The notes under the pieces are model-generated. The model searched no databases. It saw only the letters and a list, made by a program, of their open reading frames with translations, and had not been told where the DNA came from. Shown here in pieces: positions 54,751 through 63,632 of a DNA stretch of 64,000 nt (position 1 is its first letter; each line of letters begins with the position of its first letter). Origin of the DNA: Neocallimastix lanati (nom. inval.) (taxonomy: Eukaryota; Neocallimastigomycota; Neocallimastigomycetes; Neocallimastigales; Neocallimastigaceae); NCBI GenBank assembly GCA_016946835.1, contig JACVTC010000139.1, positions 89,501-153,500 on the forward strand, read 5' to 3'. Both the position numbers and the translations under genes were made by a program.

Positions 54751-55236
54751 ATGTTAGACGCCGCCAAGATTAAGAGAGATCTTCCACGTTTGGAAGATTA
54801 TAAGAAGAATGTTCTAGAATGGGTAGAGGACTTAAAAGAATACCTACTCCTCTATGATATAACGGAACCAAGGAAAGTATTCACTTGGGTATTGGCCGCA
54901 GTGGAGGACGATGTCAAGGATGTAATCCGTGCTTTGGCTACAAAAAAAAATAATGAAGAGCGTTATCCTAAGTTTATTGAAATTCAAAAGGCTGTTGAAA
55001 CTCATCTAGAGATAACAGAGGGAGATAAGTGGGCAGTTCTGAGGAATCTTATTATAACAGAAGGAGAATCACTAAGACAGTTTATCCATCGTTACAAAAA
55101 GTTATACCGTAATCTTAGTAGGGACTATCAGAAGCTAATAACAGTCAAGGAGTATAAGGAGGCCATTAGAACTAGGATTTTTCCATGTTCCCAGGTTTCT
55201 ATTGCTAAAGTAGATACATTACAAAAAGCTTACTGA
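54751..55236 (+). pseudogene. gypsy element 2 gag, N-terminal part
   Basis: 161 codons homologous to the gag of element 3 (61595-62845): DLPRLEDYKKNVLEWVEDL versus IIPRLGNHDRDIESWAEEF, EEPKRIF-like TEPRKVFTWV, EGESLRQFIHRYKKLYRNL, and VDTLQKA versus PDTLEEA. It is the capsid-like part. It is cut off at an AAGCTT (55226-55231), where an A/T segment joins; the zinc knuckle that belongs after it now lies at 57377-57553. Confidence 0.85.
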
Positions 55237-55757
55237 ACATGACCAATACTTCATGGGTTCGACTCACACCTCAACTCATTTTGCATAAATAATTATTTTA
55301 TTAATTATTAATAATATCTTCGTGAATATTCTTTCTGTATAAATTATAGAAAGTTAAAGAATATTTCGGTTCGTAATTCAACCGAAATGAATTTAGAAAT
55401 TCTTATTATATAAATTATTTTATTCTTTTTTGATAAGATTCATTTTCATCAATTAAAATCTATATTCTAGAAACTTTACATTATTAATTATTACAAACAT
55501 ATTTCTAAATATTTCTTTAAAATTATTTTTACATGTTAAAACTGTTTTTCCGTTAAAAGTATAAATAGTGCGAACTTCACGAATGAAAATATTTTTCTTC
55601 GTGCTTTTATTAATAATAATTAACGTATAATTCGAAATATTACCCTGTTGATTAATATTAATAATTATTTTAAAATTTATAATTAATAAAAAATATTTTT
55701 TAATAAAACGAATTATTTATATAGATAGTGTAAACCTATTGAGTTTTCTCCTTTCTG
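55232..55757. other. foreign A/T-rich segment between gag and reverse transcriptase
   Basis: It starts directly after gag at an AAGCTT and carries GGGTTCGACTC (a match to the tRNA B-box consensus) near 55254, an inverted TTTCGGTTCGTAATTCAACC / CCGAAATG palindrome near 55360-55388, and a TATAAATA box (55560). The layout (B-box-like stretch, then TATAAATA about 300 bp on) is similar to the arms of the 51581-52918 inverted repeat, so this could be a solo LTR of another family. Protease, expected here, is missing. Confidence 0.45.
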
Positions 55758-56413
55758 TGTTTCTATACCACGTCCCGCCGTTACAATAGAAGCACGTTAC
55801 AATACTATAGACATTAATAACCTTCCAATAAAGCTTGCACCTATGTATTATGACCTCCGTTCGAGTGTTGACGAAGAGAACGACAAAGTACAAGATGTAG
55901 TCGATATAGATGCAAGTAAGCAAGTAAATATAACAGTATCCTTATGTATTACAAATAAAGAACCATTAGATACCAAAGAAACTCGAGTGGAGAAAATTAT
56001 CAAACTAATACCAGATCTAGTAAAAGATCCGGTTACCAAGTTGTTTAAAAATTTTTGGGAAGTATTAGAAATGAAAACGGATGATTTAAAACCTACTAAA
56101 CTTCTACCACACAGGATTATCCTAAAGCCAGGAGCTACTCCCGTTAAACAAAGGGCTTATCGTTTATCCAAGGTACAGGTAATTGTGTTAAAGAAGGAGC
56201 TAGAAAAGTTGATAAACAATAGGCTGTTAGAACTATCACACTCTCCTTGGTCCTCACCAGTAGTTTTGGTTTTAAAGAAGAATGGGCAATACCGAATGTG
56301 TGTAGACTATTGAAGAGTTAATGATTTAACGGAGAAAGATGCATACTCATTACCACTTATTGATGATATTCTTAGTTATATTGGTAAGAATCAGGTTTTG
56401 TCTACAATTGATC
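55758..56413 (+). pseudogene. gypsy element 2 pol: linker and reverse transcriptase fingers
   Basis: Open from about 55758 through IEARYNTIDINNLPIKLAPM to the reverse transcriptase N-terminus: LPHRIILKPGATPVKQRAYR, LLELSHSPWSSPVVLVLKKN, YRMCVDY, then TGA at 56311-56313 where Arg is expected (CGA to TGA), then EKDAYSLPLIDDIL and LSTID. It ends in the GATC at 56410-56413; the continuation is at 59202 on the minus strand. Confidence 0.88.
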
Positions 56414-57376
56414 AAGCTTCCTTCTATTAAAGACCTTAACTAAAACAAGATCCCCGGGTTTATATTCCGAACGCATTCTTCGAATTTGTTTGCGTCGATC
56501 ACTCCATAATTTATTTGCGATTTCAATATTGTCTATTACTTCTCTTATCCACTTGTGATGTTTTATAAACTTCTGGAGCCAAAATTCTTCCTTACTTTCA
56601 TATTCATTTCGTCCGTCTTTATTTAATGTTAATTCCAGCGGTTGTAAATCCTGACGTCCATATAGTAATTCAAAGCTACTAAACTTCGTCTTCTCATTCT
56701 TACATGTTCTTAAGGCCCATAAAGCACTAGGTAGAACTTCGTCCCAATCATCTTCTTGTTTAGCTAATAATTTAAGATATTTAATAATTTCCTTATTTCT
56801 ATTCTCTACTTCTCCGTTGGTGGAAGGATAGTAAGTTGTTGCATAATGTACATAAACATCATGCAGGTCAAGGAAAGCTATAGTTTTATCCGAAATAAAT
56901 TGTGGTCCATTATCCGTTATTAACAGCTCAGGAACACCATGTCGAGCAAAGATTTTCTTTAAAAATTTCACCACATCATTTGAACCAATTTCCTTCAAAG
57001 GTTCGGCCTCAATCCATTTAGTTAAATAGTTTACCAAGACTATTATGTACTTATTTCCGGTTCTTGTTCTTGGTAACTGCCCGACAGTATCTAGCCCGAC
57101 TCTGGAGAATGGATATCCTGGTTTTGTTGGTAGATTTTCTACGTTCTCATTTTGTTTTTGTTTTTTATACATCTGTCATTTGGGGCAACATTTAATATAC
57201 AGTCTTATGTCTCTGTTCATTCCTTTCCAATAGTAGTTGGGTTTCAATCTATGATAAGTTTTATATATTCCCTCGTGCCCAACTGCATGAGCAATTTCTA
57301 TTAGTTGAAACCTCTCTTTTTCATCTTTAACTATCTTTCTAAATCTTCCGTTTTGTTTATAAAAATTTTCCTCATC
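56410..57376 (-). pseudogene. gypsy element 2 integrase, inverted
   Basis: From 57376 down: HHCC finger HAVGHEGIYKTYHRLK and KCCPK-stop-Q (TGA where Cys is expected), then the core with D in VGLDTVGQLP, D in ITDNGPQFISD and E in STNGEVENRNKEI, and a C-terminal region to KVFNRRKLDQ at the GATC 56410-56413. The final GPY/F-type tail (FTGPLKIVKKEF) lies on the plus strand at 59209. Long open stretch 57172-56402. It inserts the element DNA; this copy is dead. Confidence 0.88.
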
Positions 57377-57585
57377 GATCCAGAAAATAAGAATAATCTT
57401 ATTAAAAATATTTCAAAAAGGGAGACTCTGGCTATTAATGATCAGAAAGTAACAGACGCATCTTCTAGGAAAGCTAAAGCCATTAGGTGTTTTAGATGCA
57501 AACAACTCGGTCATAAGTCACCAGAATGTCCATACTCCTTTAAGGAATATTAGCTGAGATGGAAGAAAAGGGACTTTTAAATTAG
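57377..57585 (+). pseudogene. gypsy element 2 gag C-terminus with zinc knuckle (moved)
   Basis: Starts at GATC 57377. DPENKNNLIKNISKRETLAI leads to CFRCKQLGHKSPECPYSFKE, a CCHC knuckle almost identical to that of element 3 (CFKCNQFGHKLQDCPYSYRE). A 2-base insertion near 57549 shifts the frame; the true continuation LAEMEEKGLLN ends at TAG 57583-57585 right after a TTTAAAT heptamer (57576-57582). Confidence 0.8.
57576..57585 (+). promoter_or_regulatory. -1 frameshift heptamer T TTA AAT plus gag stop
   Basis: In gag phase the codons are CTT TTA AAT TAG. X XXY YYZ rule is met. The -1 frame (FKLGIGRRKTSSNQ) is open for about 75 codons and aligns with the pol start of element 3. Confidence 0.7.
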
Positions 57586-58111
57586 GAATTGGGAGAAGGA
57601 AAACTTCCAGTAACCAAACCACTATATTATCCACTAATCGGGAGTCCTTTGACCAAGTTCAAAGCACTACAACATCTAACAAGGAAGCCGCTATCCCTGC
57701 AGTGAAGAAAGCTACTCTTAAGATGAAGAAAACTAATTCTTATATCAAGCCAAACTCTATGAAGGAATCTAATTTAAAAATCAATCCAGTACCAAATATC
57801 AACTCCCGCTATGGCACATAACGTGTCACTCCAGAGAGAAAACCGAAGTGTTAAAGAAGATAAGAAAAGTAAGGAAGTTAAAAGTAGTAATGAACAACCA
57901 AATAGATTGGCAGAATCTCAGGAAACAGCGGATATAGAAATGAATCTGGAAGAACAAGAAAAACCAATAAATCAAAATAACCATTCCAATACTTCGCGGT
58001 TGGATCACTTAGATCTATCGTATTTAGCCGAGAAAAGAATAGAACCAGTCAAACAGAGAAATAAAGTAGAGCGGCTTAAAGAACTAAGAGAAGCTAAAAC
58101 AGGAGAAGATC
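57577..58111 (+). pseudogene. gypsy element 2 start of pol (moved)
   Basis: In the -1 frame from the heptamer: GRRKTSSNQTTILSTNRESF, then AAIPAVKKATLKMKKTN and so on, up to a TAA near 57820. A second open stretch (57811-58111, MAHNVSLQRENRS, LEEQEKPINQNNHSN, RLKELREAKTGEDL) continues as a hydrophilic spacer. It ends at GATC 58108-58111. The protease that should follow is not found in the element. Confidence 0.65.
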
Positions 58112-59202
58112 TCTATAATTCTTTGATTAATAAAGTCTTCAATATTTTGAGAAATCAATACCACTTCGTTGTTCTCTTTCTCCAATTCTTCCACAATCAT
58201 ATTTTTGGTTTCCATCCTAGATAGTGCATCCGCAATTACATTTTTCTTTCCTTCCTCAAATCGAACTTTAACCTGAAGCTCACTTAATGTGGTTATCCAC
58301 TTTGCATGTCGATTATTGGAAGGCTCCGTGTTATTACAGATCCCAACTAATGGCTTGTGATCAGTTAACAAGGTAGTACCAAAATTGTTCCCTAATATGT
58401 AATGCTTAAATTTCTTGATGCAATACAAGGCTGCAGTCCCCTCTAAGTCAGTGACACTATATTTGTTCTCGGCTTTCTTAAGCGCTCGACTGATATAATG
58501 GATTGGTCTTTCAACTCCCTTATCATCCTTTTGCATAATGACACCTCCTATTCCACTCCGAGAGGCATCATTTCTTATAATGAATGGCTTACCAAAATCA
58601 GGTGGTACCAAGATTGGAGTTTGTACTAATCGTTCCTTCAAAGTCTTAAAAGCTAAGTCGGCTTCCGAAGTCCACTCGAACGTTGAATTTTTCTTTAACA
58701 GTTTAAAGAGAGGGTTTGCGATTTGGGCGAAGTCCTTAATAAGCTTCCGGTAGTATCCCACCGCTCCTAAAAATGAATGAAGCTTAGATACATTATTCGG
58801 GGGAAGCCAATGAAAAATTGTCTTTACCTTCTCTGGTATAGGCTTAATACCTTTAGTAGATAGGATATGGCCTAGCAGTTCCACTTCCTCTTGGAAGAAA
58901 TGACATTTTTCTAAATTTAATTTTAATCCGTTTTCTTAAAGTACAGTGAAAACGTTTGCAAGATCCCTAATGTGTTGTTCATAAGAGGGCGAAAATACTA
59001 CTAAATCATCAATATAGATAAAAACACATTCTCCAATTAGGTCGAAGAAAATTCTATTCATCTCCCTTTGGAAGGTCGCAGGTGCGTTACACAATCCGAA
59101 GGGCATGACTTTGAAATTATAATTTCCATAGAGCGTCGTAAAGCAAGTTATATCTTGGTCTTCTGTGTACATCGGTACTTGGTGGTAGCCTGAGAAGAGA
59201 TC
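58108..59202 (-). pseudogene. gypsy element 2 reverse transcriptase palm, RNase H, inverted
   Basis: From GATC 59202 down: LFSGYHQVPMYTEDQD, GNYNFKVMPFGLCNAPATF, catalytic YIDD in VFIYIDDLVVFSPSYEQH, then an in-frame TAA near 58935, then LLGHILSTKGIKPIPEKV, FLGAVGYYRKLIKDFAQ, and RNase H with DASRSGIGGVIMQ, YSVTDLEGTAALYC and LLTDHKPLVGI, ending QNIEDFINQRII at GATC 58111. Both sides of the TAA are in one frame. Gypsy RNase H usually has DASDxGxG; Arg replaces the Asp-like position here. Confidence 0.9.
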
Positions 59203-59335
59203 CATATTTCACTGGACCGCTAAAAATAGTCAAGAAGGAGTTTAATACAATTACAGTTTGTGATCCCATTTCAGGAGAAATTGCGGAAAGGAATGTTCAT
59301 TTAAAGAACGTTATCCCCTATTTTTCTAGATTATA
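59199..59335 (+). pseudogene. gypsy element 2 integrase C-terminal tail (plus strand)
   Basis: Directly after GATC 59199-59202: YFTGPLKIVKKEFNTITV, then GEIAERNVHLKNVIPYF and TAG. It is the end of the integrase whose main part lies inverted at 56410-57376, and matches the tail of gypsy relic 1 (YFVGSFEVVKI, RNIHFKNLIKE). Confidence 0.85.
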
Positions 59336-59388
59336 GCTGATTAACGTGGACTTCAAGGGACGAAGCCTTCTTCTAGAGGGGGACGTCT

Positions 59389-59999
59389 TGGAACGTTGTG
59401 TTCAGAAAAATATGAAATTCCTAAAATTTTCGGAAAGAAATTAATTAATTAAAAAAAAAAAAATTATTTAGGTTTTAATTAAAACAATCTAAAGCAAACA
59501 AATTAATAAAATTTTATCAACAAACAATTAAATTATTAAATTAAATTATATTTCTAGTTATAAAAAAAAAAAAAAATATTATTATTATTATTATTATTGT
59601 AAATAGTAAATTAAATAGTTAAAAATTTCTAAGTTATATTTAAAGTATAAAATTATTATTTTTAATTAATATGTAATTAAAGTATATAAAATTATTTAAA
59701 AATATGAAATATGTTCTTAAAAATAAATTATAAACATTATATATATAATAAAAAAAATAATATACAAATAGAAAAAAAAATATTTTTTTTTTTTTTTTTG
59801 GAAAAGGGGGAAGAAAAATTTTATAAAAAAAAATAAAATAAAGTTATAAAAAAAAATAAAAAAGGGAAGAATAATAATATTATAGGATTATATATAGATA
59901 ATCAATAATATTATTATTTATTAATATAGTGTAATAAAGAATAAATTTTTTTTTCTTTTGAATATAAAATTTTATAATTTATAAGAGCATTACGTCCCA
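59389..59999 (+). repeat. 3' LTR of gypsy element 2
   Basis: 611 bp, near-identical to 54013-54627; differences are a few point changes and A/T-run lengths. Confidence 0.93.
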
Positions 60000-60003
60000 A
60001 TTC
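60000..60003. repeat. target-site duplication ATTC (right)
   Basis: Matches 54009-54012 on the other side of gypsy element 2. Confidence 0.7.
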
Positions 60004-60004
60004 G

Positions 60005-61164
60005 TGTGTAAGAAAATATAATTATTTTCAACAAAATAATTATATTTTCTTAGTTAAGTTATAATTAATATAACTTTTATTTAACTCATATTTCATTTAT
60101 ACACTTAATTATAATTAATAATTTATTTAATTACATATTAAAAATTTATTTAGTTTAATATTAAAATTTTATTTAATTAAATAATTTTTATACATTTAAA
60201 ATAATATTAAATTTATTTAATTATTCACTTTATTATTAAATTTATTAGTTTTAGTTTTCTCTTACTTATTAAATCATAAACTAAAACACTATTCTGTATT
60301 TTATCATGTATTCTGTATTCTATCATGTATTCTGTATTTTATTAATCATGTATTTTTATTATTAATGTATTGTTTTATATTTTTATGTAAAGTTCTATAA
60401 AATAGAACTAAATAAATTAAATTTTAAAATTTATGATCGAAATAATTTTCATTATTTTACTCTTTTATTTTTGATCATTATATTAGATTAAGTAATCGGT
60501 TAATTAAGGTTTTTCCAATTATTTCTTAAAAGTAATCGGTTTTACTTAATTAACGAGATGATCGATATGGATAGAATATCGATCAAAAACTTATCTAGGT
60601 TTTTCTTCTAGTCTTTTCCTAGATAAGAAATTTGTTAAGATTAGAACCCCTTTTGATTTTAACCTTATTTTGACAAAAAAGTATAAATAAGGCTCTTGAG
60701 TTCTCTTTGAGAAATCAAGAATTATTATTATAACAATTATAATATAATAATAATAATAATAATAATAGTTTTAACATTTAAAGTTTCTAATAATTAATAA
60801 AACAAATTATTTTAAAAACAAATTTTATAATTAAAACTTTTCTTTATCAATTTTAGTGTTTCGTCTGTTATAATTCGTTATAATAAACTCGATAATTAGA
60901 AAGAACCATAGGTAAGTATGATTCTTTTCTAAACCTTTAATATTAGCAGTTAGAGCTAATATTAATGATTAATAATTTAATTATAATTTTTTAATTAAAT
61001 TATTACATCGTGATCCGTAACTAACTTATTTACTTCAAATAAGCATACATAAAGACAATAAAATAAAATAAGAATTTATAAAATACTTTTAAACTAATAA
61101 AAATTTATTTATAATATTTAATATTGTGTTTTTAAAATATTGTGTGTGATCTATGCCCATATCA
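60005..61164 (+). repeat. probable 5' LTR of gypsy element 3
   Basis: Bounds are inferred from TG at 60005, CA at 61163-61164 and the primer site just after; no second copy is in the window. It contains a TATAAATA box (60681-60688) with a plausible start of transcription near AATCAAGAATT, and a tandem TCTGTATTTTATCATGTAT repeat at about 60293-60350. Confidence 0.55.
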
Positions 61165-61169
61165 GAAAT

Positions 61170-61187
61170 TGGTGGAGAATCCGGGCG
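61170..61187 (+). promoter_or_regulatory. primer binding site of gypsy element 3
   Basis: TGGTGGAGAATCCGGGCG; the first 16 bases are identical to element 2 (54635-54650) and complementary to a CCA-tailed tRNA 3' end. Confidence 0.8.
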
Positions 61188-61361
61188 CACACACAAAAAT
61201 ATGAAATAAACACTTAAATTAATATTAAAATAATAGATTTTTTTTATTTTGTTTCAGAGGAAACAAAGATTTTATTTTTTTTTAAAGAAGTTTCAGAGGA
61301 AATATTTTTTATAAAAAAAAAAAAAAAAAATTTTTTTATTTTTATATTATTAAATTATTAT

Positions 61362-61402
<41 letters not shown>

Positions 61403-61594
61403 TTCTCAATTTTATATTATTAAATAATTTTTTTCTTCAATTTTATATTATTAAATATTTTTTTTATAAAATATATATATATATATATTCAATTTTATAT
61501 TATTAAATAACCTTTTTATAAAATATATATTTTTTTTCTCAATTTTATATTATTAAATAACTTTTAGTTATAAAAAAAAAAAATTTATTTTAAG

Positions 61595-62845
61595 ATGAAA
61601 ATCAGTGAAATTTCCCATATAATTCCTAGGTTAGGAAATCATGATAGGGATATAGAAAGTTGGGCCGAGGAGTTCCAAAGAATTATGGAACTTGCTAACA
61701 TTGAGGAACCAAAAAGGATTTTCGCGGGGGCAAAAGAGTGCGTTCAGGGACGTCTAAAGGGTATACTCGAAGACCTTAAGACTATAGATGGTGATGATGT
61801 TACCTATCCTTATATTAACGAAATGAAAACTGCTATTGAAGATTATCTGGAGGTTACCCAACAAGAAAAATGCTTTAATTTAAAAGCACTTAAAATAAGA
61901 AGAAACGAAACTATTAGGGATTTTAATTGGAGATATAATAACTTACATAATTCATTAAACCCTGAATCTCAGGAATTTATCACAATTAAAGATTATTGTA
62001 ATTCTATATCAAGTAGACCTTTTGCCAGAACCCAAGTAATTACTGCTCAACCAGACACACTTGAAGAGGCACTCCAAATTGCTGAATTAGCCGAAAATGC
62101 AACTGAAGTACCAAACATTCCGAATAACATAATAATGGCTCTGGGAAATGAAAATAATAGTTTTCAATACAATCCTTATTATATGCCCAATAGCTCTCCT
62201 TTTAATTTCTTACACAATAATCCTTATTATGACACTTTTGATAATAACATAAATCCCTTCCTTTATACTAATAATAAATCCTTCAATATTCCTAATAACA
62301 ATGGAAATATGAATTTTAGATATAATAGAAAGTATAATAATTATTATAATGCTTGTTCTAATCTTTATAATAATAATGAATACAATAACCGATTTAACCA
62401 CGGATTAAACAATAACAATTCTCAATATGACCCTTATAACAATTATCATAATAATAATTTTAATAATTTTGACAGTTACAATAGGAACAATTTCAATAAT
62501 AATTATTTGAAAAATGATAATAATAATTTTAATAAAATTAATAACTTCAATAATACGAGATATAATAGTAATAGCAATAATAATATTAATAATGAAAGAT
62601 TCCTCACAAACAATGTAAACAATGATAGGAATTTGAATAAACAAGCTAAAAATAATAATTATAATAATGTCAATAATAACAATTATATTAATAATAATAG
62701 TAAAACATTAAAATGTTTTAAATGCAATCAATTCGGACATAAATTACAAGATTGTCCATATTCTTATCGTGAATTAGCCATAATGGAAGAAGAAGGAAAG
62801 CTTAGTATCAATAATATTAATAATAACAATAAGCCTTTAAACTAA
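61595..62845 (+). CDS. gypsy element 3 gag
   Basis: 416 residues, uninterrupted. Residues 1-190 form the capsid-like part (IPRLGNHDRDIESWAEEFQR, EEPKRIFAGAKECVQGRL, FNWRYNNLHNSLNPESQEF, DTLEEALQIAELAENA). Residues 200-370 are an Asn/Tyr-rich low-complexity spacer. A CCHC zinc knuckle CFKCNQFGHKLQDC lies at about 376-389, followed by YSYRELAIMEEEGKLS and a short Asn tail. The stop TAA (62843-62845) directly follows a slippery TTTAAAC. Gag assembles virus-like particles and binds the RNA. Confidence 0.92.
   Translation: MKISEISHIIPRLGNHDRDIESWAEEFQRIMELANIEEPKRIFAGAKECVQGRLKGILEDLKTIDGDDVTYPYINEMKTAIEDYLEVTQQEKCFNLKALKIRRNETIRDFNWRYNNLHNSLNPESQEFITIKDYCNSISSRPFARTQVITAQPDTLEEALQIAELAENATEVPNIPNNIIMALGNENNSFQYNPYYMPNSSPFNFLHNNPYYDTFDNNINPFLYTNNKSFNIPNNNGNMNFRYNRKYNNYYNACSNLYNNNEYNNRFNHGLNNNNSQYDPYNNYHNNNFNNFDSYNRNNFNNNYLKNDNNNFNKINNFNNTRYNSNSNNNINNERFLTNNVNNDRNLNKQAKNNNYNNVNNNNYINNNSKTLKCFKCNQFGHKLQDCPYSYRELAIMEEEGKLSINNINNNNKPLN
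62836..62845 (+). promoter_or_regulatory. -1 frameshift heptamer T TTA AAC plus gag stop
   Basis: Gag codons read CCT TTA AAC TAA, so TTTAAAC (62836-62842) has the correct X XXY YYZ phase. A -1 slip gives TTT AAA CTA ATT AAT GGG AGA, which is the open pol frame. The same signal is at 57576 in element 2. Confidence 0.8.
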
Positions 62846-63078
62846 TTAATGGGAGAAGGAATACTCCCAGAAATCAAACCTATTCACATCAACCAATAAT
62901 TCATACTATACAAGACCCTTCTGAACAGAAAATTGTTGCTGCGGCCATTAGGAAAACAAAAAATAAAATTGATAACACACCTTATCGTCAAAAAACAACT
63001 AAAGAAAACTTATTCTCAAACCCGAAACCTATTAAAATTCCTGCTAATAATAATACGATGGAAATGGAAATGGATAAC

Positions 63079-63313
<235 letters not shown>

Positions 63314-63321
63314 TTAACGTA

Positions 63322-63558
63322 TGTTAATTTTATTAATATAAAGTTATAGTCTAGCTTAAGTTTAATAAAATATTAAATTAAATTATATTAAATATATTGT
63401 AATTACAAATTAAAATATAAATTAGTATGTATCTAGAACAAGCCACAATTAAATATAAAAACATGTAATTTTATCTGTACTTTAAATCTTTGTTAACCAT
63501 TTATATAACACTTGCGTTATATATCTAATTATTAATAAATAAATATTAAACAATAATA
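63322..63558 (+). repeat. probable 5' LTR of copia element 2
   Basis: Starts TGTTAATTTTATT and ends just before the tRNA-Lys-type primer site at 63559. The length (about 230-237 bp) matches the first copia LTRs (229-268 bp). The exact end is uncertain: AAACA ends at 63552 and six bases follow before the primer site. Confidence 0.5.
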
Positions 63559-63580
63559 GATTAAGAGTCTCAGTACTCTA
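63559..63580 (+). promoter_or_regulatory. primer binding site of copia element 2, half-tRNA-Lys type
   Basis: GATTAAGAGTCTCAGTACTC and TA. The core GATTAAGAGTCTCA is identical to the first copia element (6758-6771), and the following ACTCTA again fits the tRNA D-arm side. Confidence 0.65.
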
Positions 63581-63632
63581 TAATAAATTACAAAGCTTTA
63601 AATTTAAAAATCGATTTTAACAAAGTATTAAG

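Larger units (their letters stand above)
54013..59999 (+). mobile_element. Ty3/gypsy element 2, scrambled inside, intact LTRs and target duplication
   Basis: Two near-identical LTRs (54013-54627 and 59389-59999), a primer site and a polypurine tract (AGAGGGGGA, 59375-59383), flanked by ATTC on both sides (54009-54012 and 60000-60003). Coding order is abnormal. Gag (+) is followed by a foreign A/T segment, then the first part of reverse transcriptase (+). The segment 56410-59202 is inverted and carries the rest of reverse transcriptase, RNase H and integrase on the minus strand. Inside it sits a 735-bp plus-strand fragment (57377-58111) with the gag zinc knuckle and start of pol. The integrase end is back on plus (59203-59335). 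All four of these breakpoints are GATC. Confidence 0.93.

Noticed and set aside
62210-62644. Minus-strand Ile-rich frames
   Set aside because: Shadow of the Asn-rich part of gypsy gag on the other strand.
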